A DNA stretch of 64,000 nt, from positions 205,295 to 269,294 of the forward strand of contig NZ_JAIULG010000001.1 in assembly GCF_020169415.1 (NCBI RefSeq), read 5' to 3'. This DNA is from Tsukamurella sp. M9C (GTDB lineage Bacteria > Actinomycetota > Actinomycetes > Mycobacteriales > Mycobacteriaceae). Each line of letters begins with the position of its first letter. Positions within the stretch are counted from its first letter, which is position 1. The notes below the pieces were generated by a model. The model did no database searches and was not told the DNA's origin. It worked only from the letters and a program-made list of their open reading frames with translations. The position numbers were made by a program, and so were the translations under genes. This document shows, in pieces, positions 28,668-37,871 of the stretch.

Positions 28668-28679
28668 CGCGCTGGGCCC

Positions 28680-29309
28680 TCAGGCCGGGTGGGGGTCCAC
28701 CGGACGGCGGAGTTCCGCGCGGAGGGGCCGATCCGCCAGCTTGATGACGAGCAGGGCCAGCGGGACGAGGACGAAGCCGATCACCGGCCCGACGAGGACC
28801 ACGGTGTCGATCGGGTAGTGCAGCGCGAGGTACAGGCCGGCCGACGATCCGGTGACCGCGGTGACGGCGCAGACCACGCTCATCCACCGGATCCGGCTGC
28901 GGAACCGCGGCGACTCGTCCAGGCAGCGGTCCCACGCCGTCGGTTCCACCTTGAGCGCCTTCACGTACATCGGCCCGAGAATGCTCGCCACGAGCGGCCT
29001 GCGGGTGAACGCCGAGACGAGGAAGTACGCCGCCGCGAAGAAGCCGTCGATGGACTGTGCCGCAAGGGCGATCCGCGGTTCTCCGGTGACGAGCGACGGT
29101 ATGAGGGCCACCGCGAGGATGGCGGTCGTGAACAGCTCCAGCTGCCCGACCTGGCGCGTGACGAGCATCCGCCAGGTCACGATCACCAGCCCCGTGACGA
29201 TGCCGAGCACGACGCCGGTCAGCTGCGAGAGGCCGCCCAGGCGGGTGGCGCTGAAGTAGGCGATGACCGGGAGGAGCCCTCCCAGGATCGCCGGGGGCGG
29301 TCGCTTCAT
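28680..29309 (-). CDS. Multi-pass membrane protein, VC0807-like
   Basis: 209 residues with five or six membrane segments, beginning MKRPPPAILGGLLPVIAYFS. The layout (TGEPRIALAAQSIDGFFAAA, then AYFLVSAFTRRPLV) resembles the VC0807-like/DUF3159-type membrane family, whose function is unknown. The ATG overlaps the stop of the upstream glycosyltransferase by 4 nt, so it is co-translated with it and may assist a membrane glycan or lipid step. Confidence 0.65.
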   Translation of the reverse strand: MKRPPPAILGGLLPVIAYFSATRLGGLSQLTGVVLGIVTGLVIVTWRMLVTRQVGQLELFTTAILAVALIPSLVTGEPRIALAAQSIDGFFAAAYFLVSAFTRRPLVASILGPMYVKALKVEPTAWDRCLDESPRFRSRIRWMSVVCAVTAVTGSSAGLYLALHYPIDTVVLVGPVIGFVLVPLALLVIKLADRPLRAELRRPVDPHPA

Positions 29310-30166
29310 GGTCGCTCGCGCTCCGTCCCGGTGCTTCGGAAGACGTTCCGCAACGCGAAGCCGCCGTCGCCGAGGCCGCGCAGGACGGCGAGCCGCGCCG
29401 CGTGGAAGCCGACGGTCAGCGGGAGCGCGGCCGTCAGCCAGGTGGCCGTTCCCCGCCGGCCGTGGATCCAGAACGTGCGGGGCAGGTACGCGGCGTACGT
29501 CGCGTAACTGCCGACGCCGGTGTAGAAGCGGCGCGGCGAGACCTCCACCACGACGTCCCGGATCAGCGCGCACTCCCCGCCCGAGTCCTGGACGCAGAGG
29601 GCGATGTCGACGTCCTCGAAGACGTCTCTGCGCATCGTGACGTGCGGCCGTATCCGGCGCCACGTCTCGGCGCGGAAGGCCATGCTCGGGCCGAAGCAGT
29701 AGCTCACCCGCTGCGCGCGTTTCTCGTTGCGCCCGAACGGATCGTTCCACCTGTTCAGGGCGGATTGGAATCGCCGGCCGGGGAGCCCGCGGAACTCCCC
29801 GAGGGTGGAGACGACGTCGAAGCCGCGGCCGTCGTCGGAGTCGAAGAACGTGCGCAGGCGCCGTGCCCACCCCGGAGCGACGACGGTGTCCGCGTCGATC
29901 CGGGCGATCACCGACGACGTGGCGGCGTCGAGCCCCGCGTTGCGGGCCCACACCAGGCCCTGCCGGGTCTCGCGGATCAGTTTCACGACGGGGTTCGCCG
30001 CGGCGGCGGCCTCCACCAGGGCGACGGTGCGGTCTGTCGAGTTGTTGTCGACCACGATGATCTCGTCGATCTCGGAACCTTCGGCGAGCAGTCGCTCGAG
30101 GCACTCCTCGATGACCTCGTCCTCGTTGTAGGCGGGAACGACAACAGTCAATGTGCTCTCTGCCAT
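29306..30166 (-). CDS. Glycosyltransferase family 2
   Basis: 286 residues, GT-A fold. The nucleotide-sugar site is seen in VVVPAYNEDEVIEECL, IIVVDNNSTDRTVALV and the metal-binding ARIDADTVVAPGWA (Asp91 and Asp93). A C-terminal hydrophobic region suggests membrane association. It is the first gene of a coupled pair with the VC0807-like membrane protein, and a sugar transfer to a lipid or wall acceptor is plausible. Donor and acceptor cannot be told from sequence. Confidence 0.88.
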   Translation of the reverse strand: MAESTLTVVVPAYNEDEVIEECLERLLAEGSEIDEIIVVDNNSTDRTVALVEAAAAANPVVKLIRETRQGLVWARNAGLDAATSSVIARIDADTVVAPGWARRLRTFFDSDDGRGFDVVSTLGEFRGLPGRRFQSALNRWNDPFGRNEKRAQRVSYCFGPSMAFRAETWRRIRPHVTMRRDVFEDVDIALCVQDSGGECALIRDVVVEVSPRRFYTGVGSYATYAAYLPRTFWIHGRRGTATWLTAALPLTVGFHAARLAVLRGLGDGGFALRNVFRSTGTERERP

Positions 30167-30320
30167 GGCGAAACGCTACGTCCGCCTCGGGGCCGTCGCA
30201 GCGCGGCGACCGGTGAGACTACTCACAGGTCGCCGGTGGTGTGGCGTTTGGAACACAACCGGGACGGGACCGCGGACCGTCGGCGACGGTACCGGGACGT
30301 GGGCGGCCCATCGTGAGGAC

Positions 30321-30881
30321 ATGGCTCATGTACTCACGAAATCGGCTGCCGCGCTGGTCGTCCTCGTCGCCGTGGCGGCGGTGATCGCGGCGTGCTCGGA
30401 AGCGCTCCCGGGAATACCGGGAAGGGTGGAGACGGGCACCGTCGGGCAGTTGGGGGAGGCGGATGGCGTGGTGCTGGACCGGGTGGCGGTGGATGCGGAT
30501 GTGCCGGCGGTGACGAGGCTCGATCCGAAGCTGCGCACGGCGATTCGGTCGGCTGCGCGCGCGGCGGCCCGGGAGGGCGTTGCGATGCACCTGACGTCGG
30601 GGTGGCGGTCGAAGCGGTATCAGCAGTTCCTCTACGACGATGCCGTGCGGCGTGATGGGGCGGAGGAGGCGGCGCGGTTGGTCGCGACTCCGTCGACCTC
30701 GGAGCACGTGACGGGCGATGCGGTGGACGTGGGGCCGACGGAGGCCGCGTACTGGATGGACCGCTACTCGGAGCGGTTCGGGTTGTGCCGCACGTACGCG
30801 AACGAGGTGTGGCACTACGAGCTGCGGGACGGGCGGGCGTGCCCGGAGATGGTGTCGGACGCCTCCGCGCGGCAGCGATGA
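30321..30881 (+). CDS. VanY-like D,D-carboxypeptidase lipoprotein (M15B)
   Basis: 186 residues. A lipoprotein signal ends at IAACS. The M15 zinc site is His129 and Asp136 in TSEHVTGDAVDV with His165 in NEVWHYEL, and Glu162 as the probable general base. TSGWRSKRYQQ is the usual substrate-loop segment. It should cleave the terminal D-Ala from peptidoglycan stems or process wall fragments outside the membrane. ATG 30321 has GAGGA upstream; longer in-frame starts would precede the signal peptide. It lies 12 nt from the convergent eccC stop at the edge of the secretion locus. Confidence 0.85.
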   Translation: MAHVLTKSAAALVVLVAVAAVIAACSEALPGIPGRVETGTVGQLGEADGVVLDRVAVDADVPAVTRLDPKLRTAIRSAARAAAREGVAMHLTSGWRSKRYQQFLYDDAVRRDGAEEAARLVATPSTSEHVTGDAVDVGPTEAAYWMDRYSERFGLCRTYANEVWHYELRDGRACPEMVSDASARQR

Positions 30882-30893
30882 GGGGGTGACCGG

Positions 30894-33800
30894 TCAGTCG
30901 GACTCGAGGAGCAGGGTCTGGGCGTGGACGGGTGCGGAATGGGGCCGGATGATGCGCACGCGGCCGAGCGGCTGATGGGTGAGGTGGACGCCGGGCGCCA
31001 GGCTGCCTTCCTGGCGGTCGCCGGAGAACAGCACCATCGTGGCGTTGTGCTCGCGGATTCCGCCGACGACGCTGTCGTAGAGCGCGCGGCTGATGCCTGC
31101 TGAACGGCGGGCGACCACCAGGTGCAGCCCGATGTCGGCCGCGTAGGGGAGGTACGGGATCAGCGGGGCCAACGGATTGTTCGAGGTGCCGGACGCGAGC
31201 AGGTCGTAGTCGTCCACGATGAGGTAGATGTGCGGTCCCGTGAACGGCGCCGCCTGCTGTTGCAGGTCCTCCGGCGGGAGCCGCCGCTGCAGTTCTTCCG
31301 CGATGCCCGCCGCAAGGGCTCCGGCCGCGGGCGGCGATCCCGCGTATCCGCCCAGGTAGTCGTCCGGGACGAAGCCCTGCAGTGTGCGCCGGGGATCGAA
31401 GAGGCCGATGACGAGTTGCTCGTCGGTGTGGGTCGAGACGAGTTCCTCGACGATCACGCGGAGGAGGTTCGTCTTCCCCGAACGGGATTCGCCGATGACG
31501 AGCAGGTGCTGGTCGGTCGTCGTCGGATCGAGGACGAGCGGAGCGAGGTCGGTCTCGTTGATGCCGACGAGGAGCGGCTCGCGCTCGGGGAATCCGGAGC
31601 GGAAGCCTCGATAGGCGAGCGCGTCGGGGAGGGTGGGAACCGGCGGCATGGCCTGACCCGCGGCACGGTGCCGCGCCACTTCGACGACCTCGTCGAAGCC
31701 CGAGTCGGAGGAGAGGTGGGGGAGGGCGATCTGGACCTGCGCGCCGAGGGGTTCCGTCGTGATGACACGGCCGGGCTGATCGGCGCGGATCAGCGTGTTC
31801 TGTGCGCGGCCGATCGTCGAATCGAGTGGATCGTTGAGGCGGTGCTCGATCTTGGTGCCGATCACTGCCTGCATCGACATCCGGAGGTCGGCCCATCGCC
31901 CACCGACGATGACGACGTGGATACCGAGCGCGAGACCGCGGTTGCCGATGTCCTGGACCACGTCGACGAGGTCCTCGTGGTTCTCCTTGAAGGAGGCCCA
32001 GCCGTCGATCGCGAGGACGACGTCGGCCGTCACGATCTCGGGGAACTGCTCGCCGTTCGCGATGCGCGCCCGGAGGTCGGCGATACCCTGGATTCGGCGC
32101 GACGCGAAGAACTGCTCGCGGGAATCAAGACTGCCGTGGAGATCGGCGACGATCCGGCGTGCGAGGTCGCCGTCGTAGCGCGTCGCGACACTCCCGGTGT
32201 TGGGGAGACGCTCGAGGTCCGCGAGCGCCGTTCCGTTCGCGTCGATGACGTGGAACCCGAGCGTCGCCGGCGGGTGGCTGATCGCGCCGGCGGAGACGAT
32301 GGTCCGCAGGGTGGTCGTCTTGCCGGTCTGCGGGGCGCCCGAGATGTAGACGTTGCCCGACGTTCCCCGGAAGTCGACCGTGAGCGGTGACTGACGTTGC
32401 CGTTTGGGCTCATCGGCGAGGCCGATCGCGACTGCGAGGCCGTCCACGGAGTGGGTCGAGCCCGCGCCGACCTGATCGAGGGGCAGGGCCGCCGGGAGCG
32501 GGGGCAGCCAGATGCGGCGGGACTGGAGGGCGGGCGCATCGAGCGCGTCGAGGATGACGTCGAGCGTCGTCGTGTCGGTCGGGGCGATCGTGGGTGCTGC
32601 GGAATGGCGGCCGGGATTCTCCGCGACGGGCGAGAACTCGAACCGGGACACCTCCGGCGCGGCCTCGCTCTGCACGCGCTCGACGCTGGGCCGGTACGGG
32701 CCGGAGACGAACGCGGCCTTGAACCTCGTGAAGACGTCGGGGTCGACTTTGAGGATCGCCGAGCCCGGCACGGCGGGCAGGGTGTGCGCATCGGACACAC
32801 CGAGTGCCGTCCGGGACTCCTGCGCCGTGAACGTCCGCAGCCCGATCCGGTACGAGAGGTGTGATTCGAGACCGCGGAGCCGGCCCTCCTCGAGACGCTG
32901 AGTGGACAGGAGGAGGTGGACGCCGATCGAGCGGCCGATCCGCCCGATCTGTACGAAGAGATCGATGAAGTCGGGCTTGGCCGAGAGGATCTCACCGAAC
33001 TCGTCGATGACGACGAACAGCGCGGGGAGGGGTGGCAGCGGCTCCGCAGTGGGATCGGCGAGCCGGATCCGCCGTAGGCGTTGGTATTCGGTGACGTTCG
33101 GCAGGTTGCCGGCATCGGCGAGGACGCGCTGGCGCCGCTGGAGCTCACCGAGAAGGGCGTCGTGCAGGCGATCGACCAGCCCGAGATCGTCGGCCAGGTT
33201 GTCGACCGAGGCGCTGGTGTGGGGAAGGCGTTCGAACCCGGCGAACGCGGCCCCGCCCTTGTAGTCGACGAGGACGAACGACAGGAGATCCGGCGGGTGC
33301 GCGATGGCCATGGAGGTGAGAAGCGTTCGAAGGAGTTCGGACTTGCCGGATCCCGTGGCGCCGACGCAGAGGCCGTGCGGCCCCATCCCGTTCTGGCCGG
33401 ACTCCTTGATGTCGAGGCGGACCGGCGCGCCGGCCGCATCCGCGCCGATCGGAACGTTGAGGTGATCGCCGAGCGGCCTCGGCGTGCTCCACAGTGCCGC
33501 CGGGTCCAGATCTGCGGGATCCCCGATGTCGTGCAGGGATGGAAGATCGAAGGTGGCTTCGAGGGCACTCGACGGGATCGGGTCCGCGACGAGGCGCAGA
33601 GGCGCGAGCCGCCTGGCGCAGACGGTGGCCAGCTCGAGGGTCCAGGCGTCGACGGTCCCGCGGTCCGTCCCCAGGATGAGACGCTTCACCCATCCCGGTC
33701 CACTGTCGAGGTCGATCCCGTTGATCGATGCCGCGGAGATCCGGCCGTCATCGCCGTCGTATCCGGATCGCGAGCTCCGCACGGCGGTCGCGCCGTCGGT

Positions 33801-35057
33801 GGTGTCCGGCTCACCGTCGGCGTCGGAGTCGTCGCCGCCGAGAAGCCTGGTCAGGACGCCCGTCAGGTCGGTCACATCCACCTCGCCCGTCGGGGAGACG
33901 CGTACGCGGGTATCGACGTGTCCCGGCTCATCGACGCGGCGCAGTGTCTCGGTCACGAAGCAGATCCCGAGTTGTTCGGGAGAGACTCCCGGAGGTAGCA
34001 GGTCGGCCGGATCGGTGCCCGCCCCTAGGCCACTGCCGATGCGGGCGGCTTCGGTCATGATGACGACGAGCGTCGGGCCGTCCCATGCGGACTCCGAACG
34101 CGACCGGTGGCCCCGGTCGCTGAGGGCGGTGATGCGCGCGGAGATGAGTTCGACGAGCCGCGTCCGCATCTCGTCCGGATCCGTGGTGATGCGGCGGGCG
34201 GGGAAGGGGCCGTCGAAGCGCCCCGGGTCGGCCGTGTGCGGGAGCCACTTCATCCAGTCGAATCGGCCTGCCCCGGTGACGGGGTCGGGGGGTGTGCCGA
34301 TGTCATCGGGCGTGGTGCACAGCATGATCTGCAGATCGGCGGGAGCGTGAAGAGCGGCGGCGCCGAGCACGAGGGCCGTGATCGTCCGTCCGGTCTCATG
34401 CCCCTCGCCCAGCACCGAGACCGTGCCGCGCAGCCGGACGGCGACCGGTACTCCGATGACCGACTCCGCGCGTTGAAGGAGCCTGTCGGCATGCGCCGCG
34501 GCGACCGGATCGGGTGGCGCGGCGGAGCCGGAGGCGCCGGGAAGGGTGACGGAACGCGCTATCGGGCCGATGCCCTCACCGATGCGGACCACGAGGAAGT
34601 CGATGTCGCCGCGGCGTCGTTCGAACAGTCGGAGGCGGTTGACCGCGATCTGCGGTAGGGCTTCGGGTGCCGGGTGGCGCCACGCCATCGCGGCACGGTA
34701 GTCGAGGATGTCCTGGTCGATACCCACGCGGAGTCGCCCGATGTAGTCGACGTACCCGAGGCGGGCCTCACGTGCTTCCCGGCGGCTACCCGTGCGGGCG
34801 AAGATCACGCTGGCGATCGCGGCGAGCACCATGGAGGCGATGATGGCGACGCCGGCGAGCATCCGGATCGGGTTGTTGCCGGAGAACAGCATCGCCCCGG
34901 CGCCGATCGCCGCGCCGAGCGGGAGCACCGCGCGGACGACGGTCGATATTCCGCCCGCGCCACGGGCGGTGGCGGGGACGGCGGGGATGTCGAGGGGAGC
35001 GACGTTCAGCTCGGGGCCACGCCCGCGGGCGGGCCGGCGGAAGATTGTGACCGACAT
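30894..35057 (-). CDS. eccC: Type VII secretion ATPase EccC (FtsK/SpoIIIE type, three ATPase domains)
   Basis: 1387 residues. Two membrane helices (about 42-60 and 66-90) anchor an N-terminal region followed by three FtsK/SpoIIIE domains with Walker A motifs GATGSGKS at 566, GAPQTGKT at 907 and GESRSGKT at 1189. Walker B of the first domain is FVVIDEFGEI; later ones read VVLAIDGWAS and YLIVDDYDLL. EccC is the substrate-recognising motor of ESX systems. Here the whole chain is in one polypeptide, as in ESX-4-type loci, rather than the split EccCa/EccCb of ESX-1. It lies 28 nt after the lytic-transglycosylase-like gene on the same strand. Confidence 0.96.
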   Translation of the reverse strand: MSVTIFRRPARGRGPELNVAPLDIPAVPATARGAGGISTVVRAVLPLGAAIGAGAMLFSGNNPIRMLAGVAIIASMVLAAIASVIFARTGSRREAREARLGYVDYIGRLRVGIDQDILDYRAAMAWRHPAPEALPQIAVNRLRLFERRRGDIDFLVVRIGEGIGPIARSVTLPGASGSAAPPDPVAAAHADRLLQRAESVIGVPVAVRLRGTVSVLGEGHETGRTITALVLGAAALHAPADLQIMLCTTPDDIGTPPDPVTGAGRFDWMKWLPHTADPGRFDGPFPARRITTDPDEMRTRLVELISARITALSDRGHRSRSESAWDGPTLVVIMTEAARIGSGLGAGTDPADLLPPGVSPEQLGICFVTETLRRVDEPGHVDTRVRVSPTGEVDVTDLTGVLTRLLGGDDSDADGEPDTTDGATAVRSSRSGYDGDDGRISAASINGIDLDSGPGWVKRLILGTDRGTVDAWTLELATVCARRLAPLRLVADPIPSSALEATFDLPSLHDIGDPADLDPAALWSTPRPLGDHLNVPIGADAAGAPVRLDIKESGQNGMGPHGLCVGATGSGKSELLRTLLTSMAIAHPPDLLSFVLVDYKGGAAFAGFERLPHTSASVDNLADDLGLVDRLHDALLGELQRRQRVLADAGNLPNVTEYQRLRRIRLADPTAEPLPPLPALFVVIDEFGEILSAKPDFIDLFVQIGRIGRSIGVHLLLSTQRLEEGRLRGLESHLSYRIGLRTFTAQESRTALGVSDAHTLPAVPGSAILKVDPDVFTRFKAAFVSGPYRPSVERVQSEAAPEVSRFEFSPVAENPGRHSAAPTIAPTDTTTLDVILDALDAPALQSRRIWLPPLPAALPLDQVGAGSTHSVDGLAVAIGLADEPKRQRQSPLTVDFRGTSGNVYISGAPQTGKTTTLRTIVSAGAISHPPATLGFHVIDANGTALADLERLPNTGSVATRYDGDLARRIVADLHGSLDSREQFFASRRIQGIADLRARIANGEQFPEIVTADVVLAIDGWASFKENHEDLVDVVQDIGNRGLALGIHVVIVGGRWADLRMSMQAVIGTKIEHRLNDPLDSTIGRAQNTLIRADQPGRVITTEPLGAQVQIALPHLSSDSGFDEVVEVARHRAAGQAMPPVPTLPDALAYRGFRSGFPEREPLLVGINETDLAPLVLDPTTTDQHLLVIGESRSGKTNLLRVIVEELVSTHTDEQLVIGLFDPRRTLQGFVPDDYLGGYAGSPPAAGALAAGIAEELQRRLPPEDLQQQAAPFTGPHIYLIVDDYDLLASGTSNNPLAPLIPYLPYAADIGLHLVVARRSAGISRALYDSVVGGIREHNATMVLFSGDRQEGSLAPGVHLTHQPLGRVRIIRPHSAPVHAQTLLLESD

Positions 35058-35085
35058 GGATCTTCGTTTCTGCCGTAGTGGCGCT

Positions 35086-35805
35086 TCAGTCGGTGAACGA
35101 CTTGGCTTGGAAGTTGACCGCCTCGATGAACTTGGGATCGGGGTTGTACGAGGCGACGGCCTTCTGCCAGCCCTCGGGGGTCGACATGTCGGCGCCGGCG
35201 CCGCAGAGCAGGCGACCGAGGGTCAAGGCGGCATCGTCGAGATTGTCGGGGTTGGGTGGCGTGTTCGTATCGGAGCTCGCGGTGATGGCCCACTGCTCCC
35301 ACACGGTGGGGGCGAACAGAAGTGGGCCCATGAGAAGGTCCGCGGAAGCGTCGCCGTCGTAGAATCCGCCGTCCGTGTCCTTCGCCGCCGGCTTCTGCGC
35401 TTCGCGGAAGGAGGGCCGGACGACGGCGTCGTCCCCGAGGCGGTGACTCCGGGACGTCCCGTGGTCGGAGGTGATGCGCCCGATGGCCGCCAGTGTGGCC
35501 CAGCCGAGTTGGCAGCGTGGTGCGTTCTTTCCCATCACCAGGGCGGCCCAGGAGTAGGACTCCAGCGCCGTCGTCGGGGTGAGGTAGGGGCCGCTGTGAA
35601 TGGCAGCCCATTTGGCCATCGCTGCCGCCGCACGCGGTGCCGACGGCGCGCTGGAGGCCGAGGAGGCGGGGGCGTCGGGTGTTCGCGTCAGGCGCGCGGA
35701 ACATCCGGTTAGCAGAACCACCACGGCTACGGCGATCGTGACGCCGCGGACGGCACCGGTGAAGCGTGCCGAATGATGCTGCGGCGCGCGGACTGTCGAT
35801 TTCAT
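35086..35805 (-). CDS. Lipoprotein resembling MltB-type lytic transglycosylase
   Basis: 239 residues. A lipoprotein signal ends at LLTGCSA. The segment WATLAAIGRITSDHG matches the MltB/SLT-like active-site motif, but the catalytic Glu expected at the sixth position of GIGRIESxxG is Thr112. The rest of the domain (FYDGDASADLLMGPLLFAP, SDTNTPPNPDNLDDAALTLG) fits actinobacterial members. It may bind rather than cut peptidoglycan and help the secretion channel cross the wall. ATG 35805 or the GTG one codon earlier can start it; GAGAGG is upstream. It is between eccD and eccC in the same direction. Confidence 0.75.
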   Translation of the reverse strand: MKSTVRAPQHHSARFTGAVRGVTIAVAVVVLLTGCSARLTRTPDAPASSASSAPSAPRAAAAMAKWAAIHSGPYLTPTTALESYSWAALVMGKNAPRCQLGWATLAAIGRITSDHGTSRSHRLGDDAVVRPSFREAQKPAAKDTDGGFYDGDASADLLMGPLLFAPTVWEQWAITASSDTNTPPNPDNLDDAALTLGRLLCGAGADMSTPEGWQKAVASYNPDPKFIEAVNFQAKSFTD

Positions 35806-35849
35806 CACGGAGTGGCCTCTCGGGGTCGTGCGCGCGATACCGTTGCGGA

Positions 35850-36191
35850 ATGCAGGTCGACGATCAGGTAGCGGGTTCGCGTCAGCGGGCGCAGCGGGTG
35901 CACTGGGAACGGTCGGAACGACAGCGGATTCTGCAGGCGCATTCGCTCCGTACGAAGTTGACCACTGCCGCGGTCCTGAACGGCAAACTTCCCCCGCGGT
36001 CGACGGCTTCGGTCGTGATGCTCGTGCTGTGGTCCGTCGCGATCGCGGCGATCGCCGCGGCGGCGGTGCTGGCGGGAGTGTGGATCGCCGGCTGGATGGG
36101 TGCGAAGTCACAATCAGCGCCCCAGGTCGGTACCAAGTATGTACTGGTAGATGCCCTGAGCCCAGAACAGCATGGGAATCAGCCCCAGTAG
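35850..36191 (+). CDS. Small single-pass membrane protein inside the secretion locus
   Basis: 113 residues from ATG, opposite in direction to the flanking ecc genes. A charged N-terminus (VHWERSERQRILQAHSLRTK) precedes one long membrane segment (about 55-84, ASVVMLVLWSVAIAAIAAAA and following), and the C-terminus is short and polar. Its last 78 nt overlap the end of eccD on the other strand. I do not recognise it; the position suggests a missing-subunit substitute or a regulator, both speculative. It is not similar to EccB or EccE as far as I can see. Confidence 0.5.
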   Translation: MQVDDQVAGSRQRAQRVHWERSERQRILQAHSLRTKLTTAAVLNGKLPPRSTASVVMLVLWSVAIAAIAAAAVLAGVWIAGWMGAKSQSAPQVGTKYVLVDALSPEQHGNQPQ

Positions 36192-37472
36192 GACGAGCGC
36201 ATCGACGACGTTCCAGAGCTGAGCCAGGCGTGCGCCGGTGACGGTGGGGAGCTCGAAGTAGCCGAGGAACAGAATGATCACGCCGAGGAGCAGGGCGATG
36301 ACCATGGTCGCGGCCGCGGTGATGAACGGCGCCGACTCCCCGATGCGCTGACCGATCAGGGCGACCGGCACGATGAACGCACTCGTCACCGCGACGCCGA
36401 TGATCGGCGCGACGTGCCGGACCTCCGAGAAGCTTCGACTCCGCAGGAGGAAGGCCAGTCCGATGTAGGCGCCGAACGCCGCCTGCTCCCAGACCCCCGT
36501 GATCGCTAGCACGAGAACGGCTCCCACGGCGCTCGCGCAGCACGCCCACACGATCCCGTCAAGAAGGTCGGTGGCGATGAACGCCCGCCGCACGATCTCG
36601 GGTCGACCGGGGCGCTCACGTCCGGCCTCGTACGAGGCGGCGGGAGACTCCTCTTCGGTGCGGGCCACGACGCCGCCCAGTCCCGACCACGCCACTGAGA
36701 GCCTTCCGGCGCAGGCGAGGCCGATGATGAGGACCGGAGAAATCCATGCCGCGAGCGCGGTCGCGTTGACTCCCAACCGGATCGCGATCACAGCGGCGAT
36801 CGCGGTTGCGCCGGCGATCGACGACGATGCGACGATCGCCCACCGGGCCGGTGACAGGACGAAGGTCGTGATGGCGATTCCGCACAGGCCGCCGCCGACG
36901 GTGGCGAGGACGACCTGCGGCCACGGGGACGCGTGGAACACCGCCGCCGACGCGGCGGCGAAGCAGATCGGAGTGATCCAGACGAGGTGACGGGCCGGCT
37001 CCGGGGCTGCGTAGGTCGCGAGGATGAACGCGCCCATCGCTGCGGCGCATGCGCCGGCGACGAGGCCCCCCGTGACGGCGAAGGCGACGGCCGCCACGAT
37101 GACCAGCATTCCCGCGTAGCCCACGACGACGGAATGCCGGGCGCTGCCGGTCCACATCCGGCGGTCGTCCTCGACGTAGTCGGCGACCACGTCGATCGCG
37201 GAGAAGATCTCCGGTGCGGCGACCTCGCTCGCGGCGGGCACGATGTAGAGCAGGTCCCCGTCCACGACGCCGTAGTCGCTGAGCTTCCCGTGCGCGGCGA
37301 GGGGACCGGCCGCCACCGACGCGAATTGCCATCCGGTCTCGTCGGACGGATCGAGACCGAGAACGGCGGCGACCTGGTCGACGACCTCGGCGACGGGGCG
37401 TCGGAGCGGCGCGGTGACGTCGGCGGCGTTGTCCTCCGGGCCGATGACGGTGACCCGGACGAACTCAGCCAC
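36114..37472 (-). CDS. eccD: Type VII secretion membrane channel EccD
   Basis: 452 residues. The N-terminal ~85 residues form the ubiquitin-like (YukD) domain (VRVTVIGPEDNAADVTAPLR, SDYGVVDGDLLYIVP), followed by a linker with DVVADYVEDDRRMW and eleven hydrophobic segments. EccD dimers form the main membrane vestibule of ESX complexes. The ATG lies 54 nt after the EspC-like gene. With eccC it is the only recognisable core membrane component in this locus; eccB, eccE and mycP are not visible. Confidence 0.94.
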   Translation of the reverse strand: MAEFVRVTVIGPEDNAADVTAPLRRPVAEVVDQVAAVLGLDPSDETGWQFASVAAGPLAAHGKLSDYGVVDGDLLYIVPAASEVAAPEIFSAIDVVADYVEDDRRMWTGSARHSVVVGYAGMLVIVAAVAFAVTGGLVAGACAAAMGAFILATYAAPEPARHLVWITPICFAAASAAVFHASPWPQVVLATVGGGLCGIAITTFVLSPARWAIVASSSIAGATAIAAVIAIRLGVNATALAAWISPVLIIGLACAGRLSVAWSGLGGVVARTEEESPAASYEAGRERPGRPEIVRRAFIATDLLDGIVWACCASAVGAVLVLAITGVWEQAAFGAYIGLAFLLRSRSFSEVRHVAPIIGVAVTSAFIVPVALIGQRIGESAPFITAAATMVIALLLGVIILFLGYFELPTVTGARLAQLWNVVDALVLLGLIPMLFWAQGIYQYILGTDLGR

Positions 37473-37526
37473 GGAACGTCCCCGCCCGGGCGGAGGTGAG
37501 GTGTGCGCCGTTCGACGCGTGCCCGG

Positions 37527-37823
37527 TCACGCCTGCACGCGGTTGAACAGGGCCTTGCCGGCGATGTCCGACGCCGATGCCCGCGCGGCGATACCGTCGG
37601 CGGCGCGGCCGAACTCGGCGATGTTCGCGATCAGCTGCTGGGTGAAGACCCCGCCGACCTCGGCATGACCGGCCATGGCTGCGTTGACCGCCGCACCTGC
37701 TTCCGCTCCTGCGCCGGCGACGGCGGGGCGTGCCGGGGCCGACAGCGACGCGGATACCACCCGCAGACTGCTGCTCGCGTCGAGCAGGTCGTCGAGCGGG
37801 AACTGGGAGAACGAGGAGTTCAT
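37527..37823 (-). CDS. Small Ala-rich helical protein, EspC/WXG100-superfamily-like
   Basis: 98 residues, helical and Ala-rich, with no signal peptide: SFSQFPLDDLLDASSSLRVV, then GHAEVGGVFTQQLIANIAEF and a C-terminal helix AADGIAARASASDIAGKALF. Length and helix pattern resemble EspC-like (DUF2580) secreted partners of ESX systems; there is no W-x-G turn. It stands between the DUF4185 lipoprotein gene and eccD on the same strand, so a role as secreted substrate or chaperone is likely but unproven. Confidence 0.55.
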   Translation of the reverse strand: MNSSFSQFPLDDLLDASSSLRVVSASLSAPARPAVAGAGAEAGAAVNAAMAGHAEVGGVFTQQLIANIAEFGRAADGIAARASASDIAGKALFNRVQA

Positions 37824-37871
37824 CGGCTTCGGCCCTTCCGGTCGAGATGGCGAGATGCGGAGCAGGAACGG

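Noticed and set aside
30894..35057. Split EccCa/EccCb pair as in ESX-1
   Set aside because: One continuous frame carries all three ATPase domains.
37527..37823. True WXG100 protein
   Set aside because: No W-x-G turn and an Ala-rich pattern; only the looser EspC-like assignment is supported.
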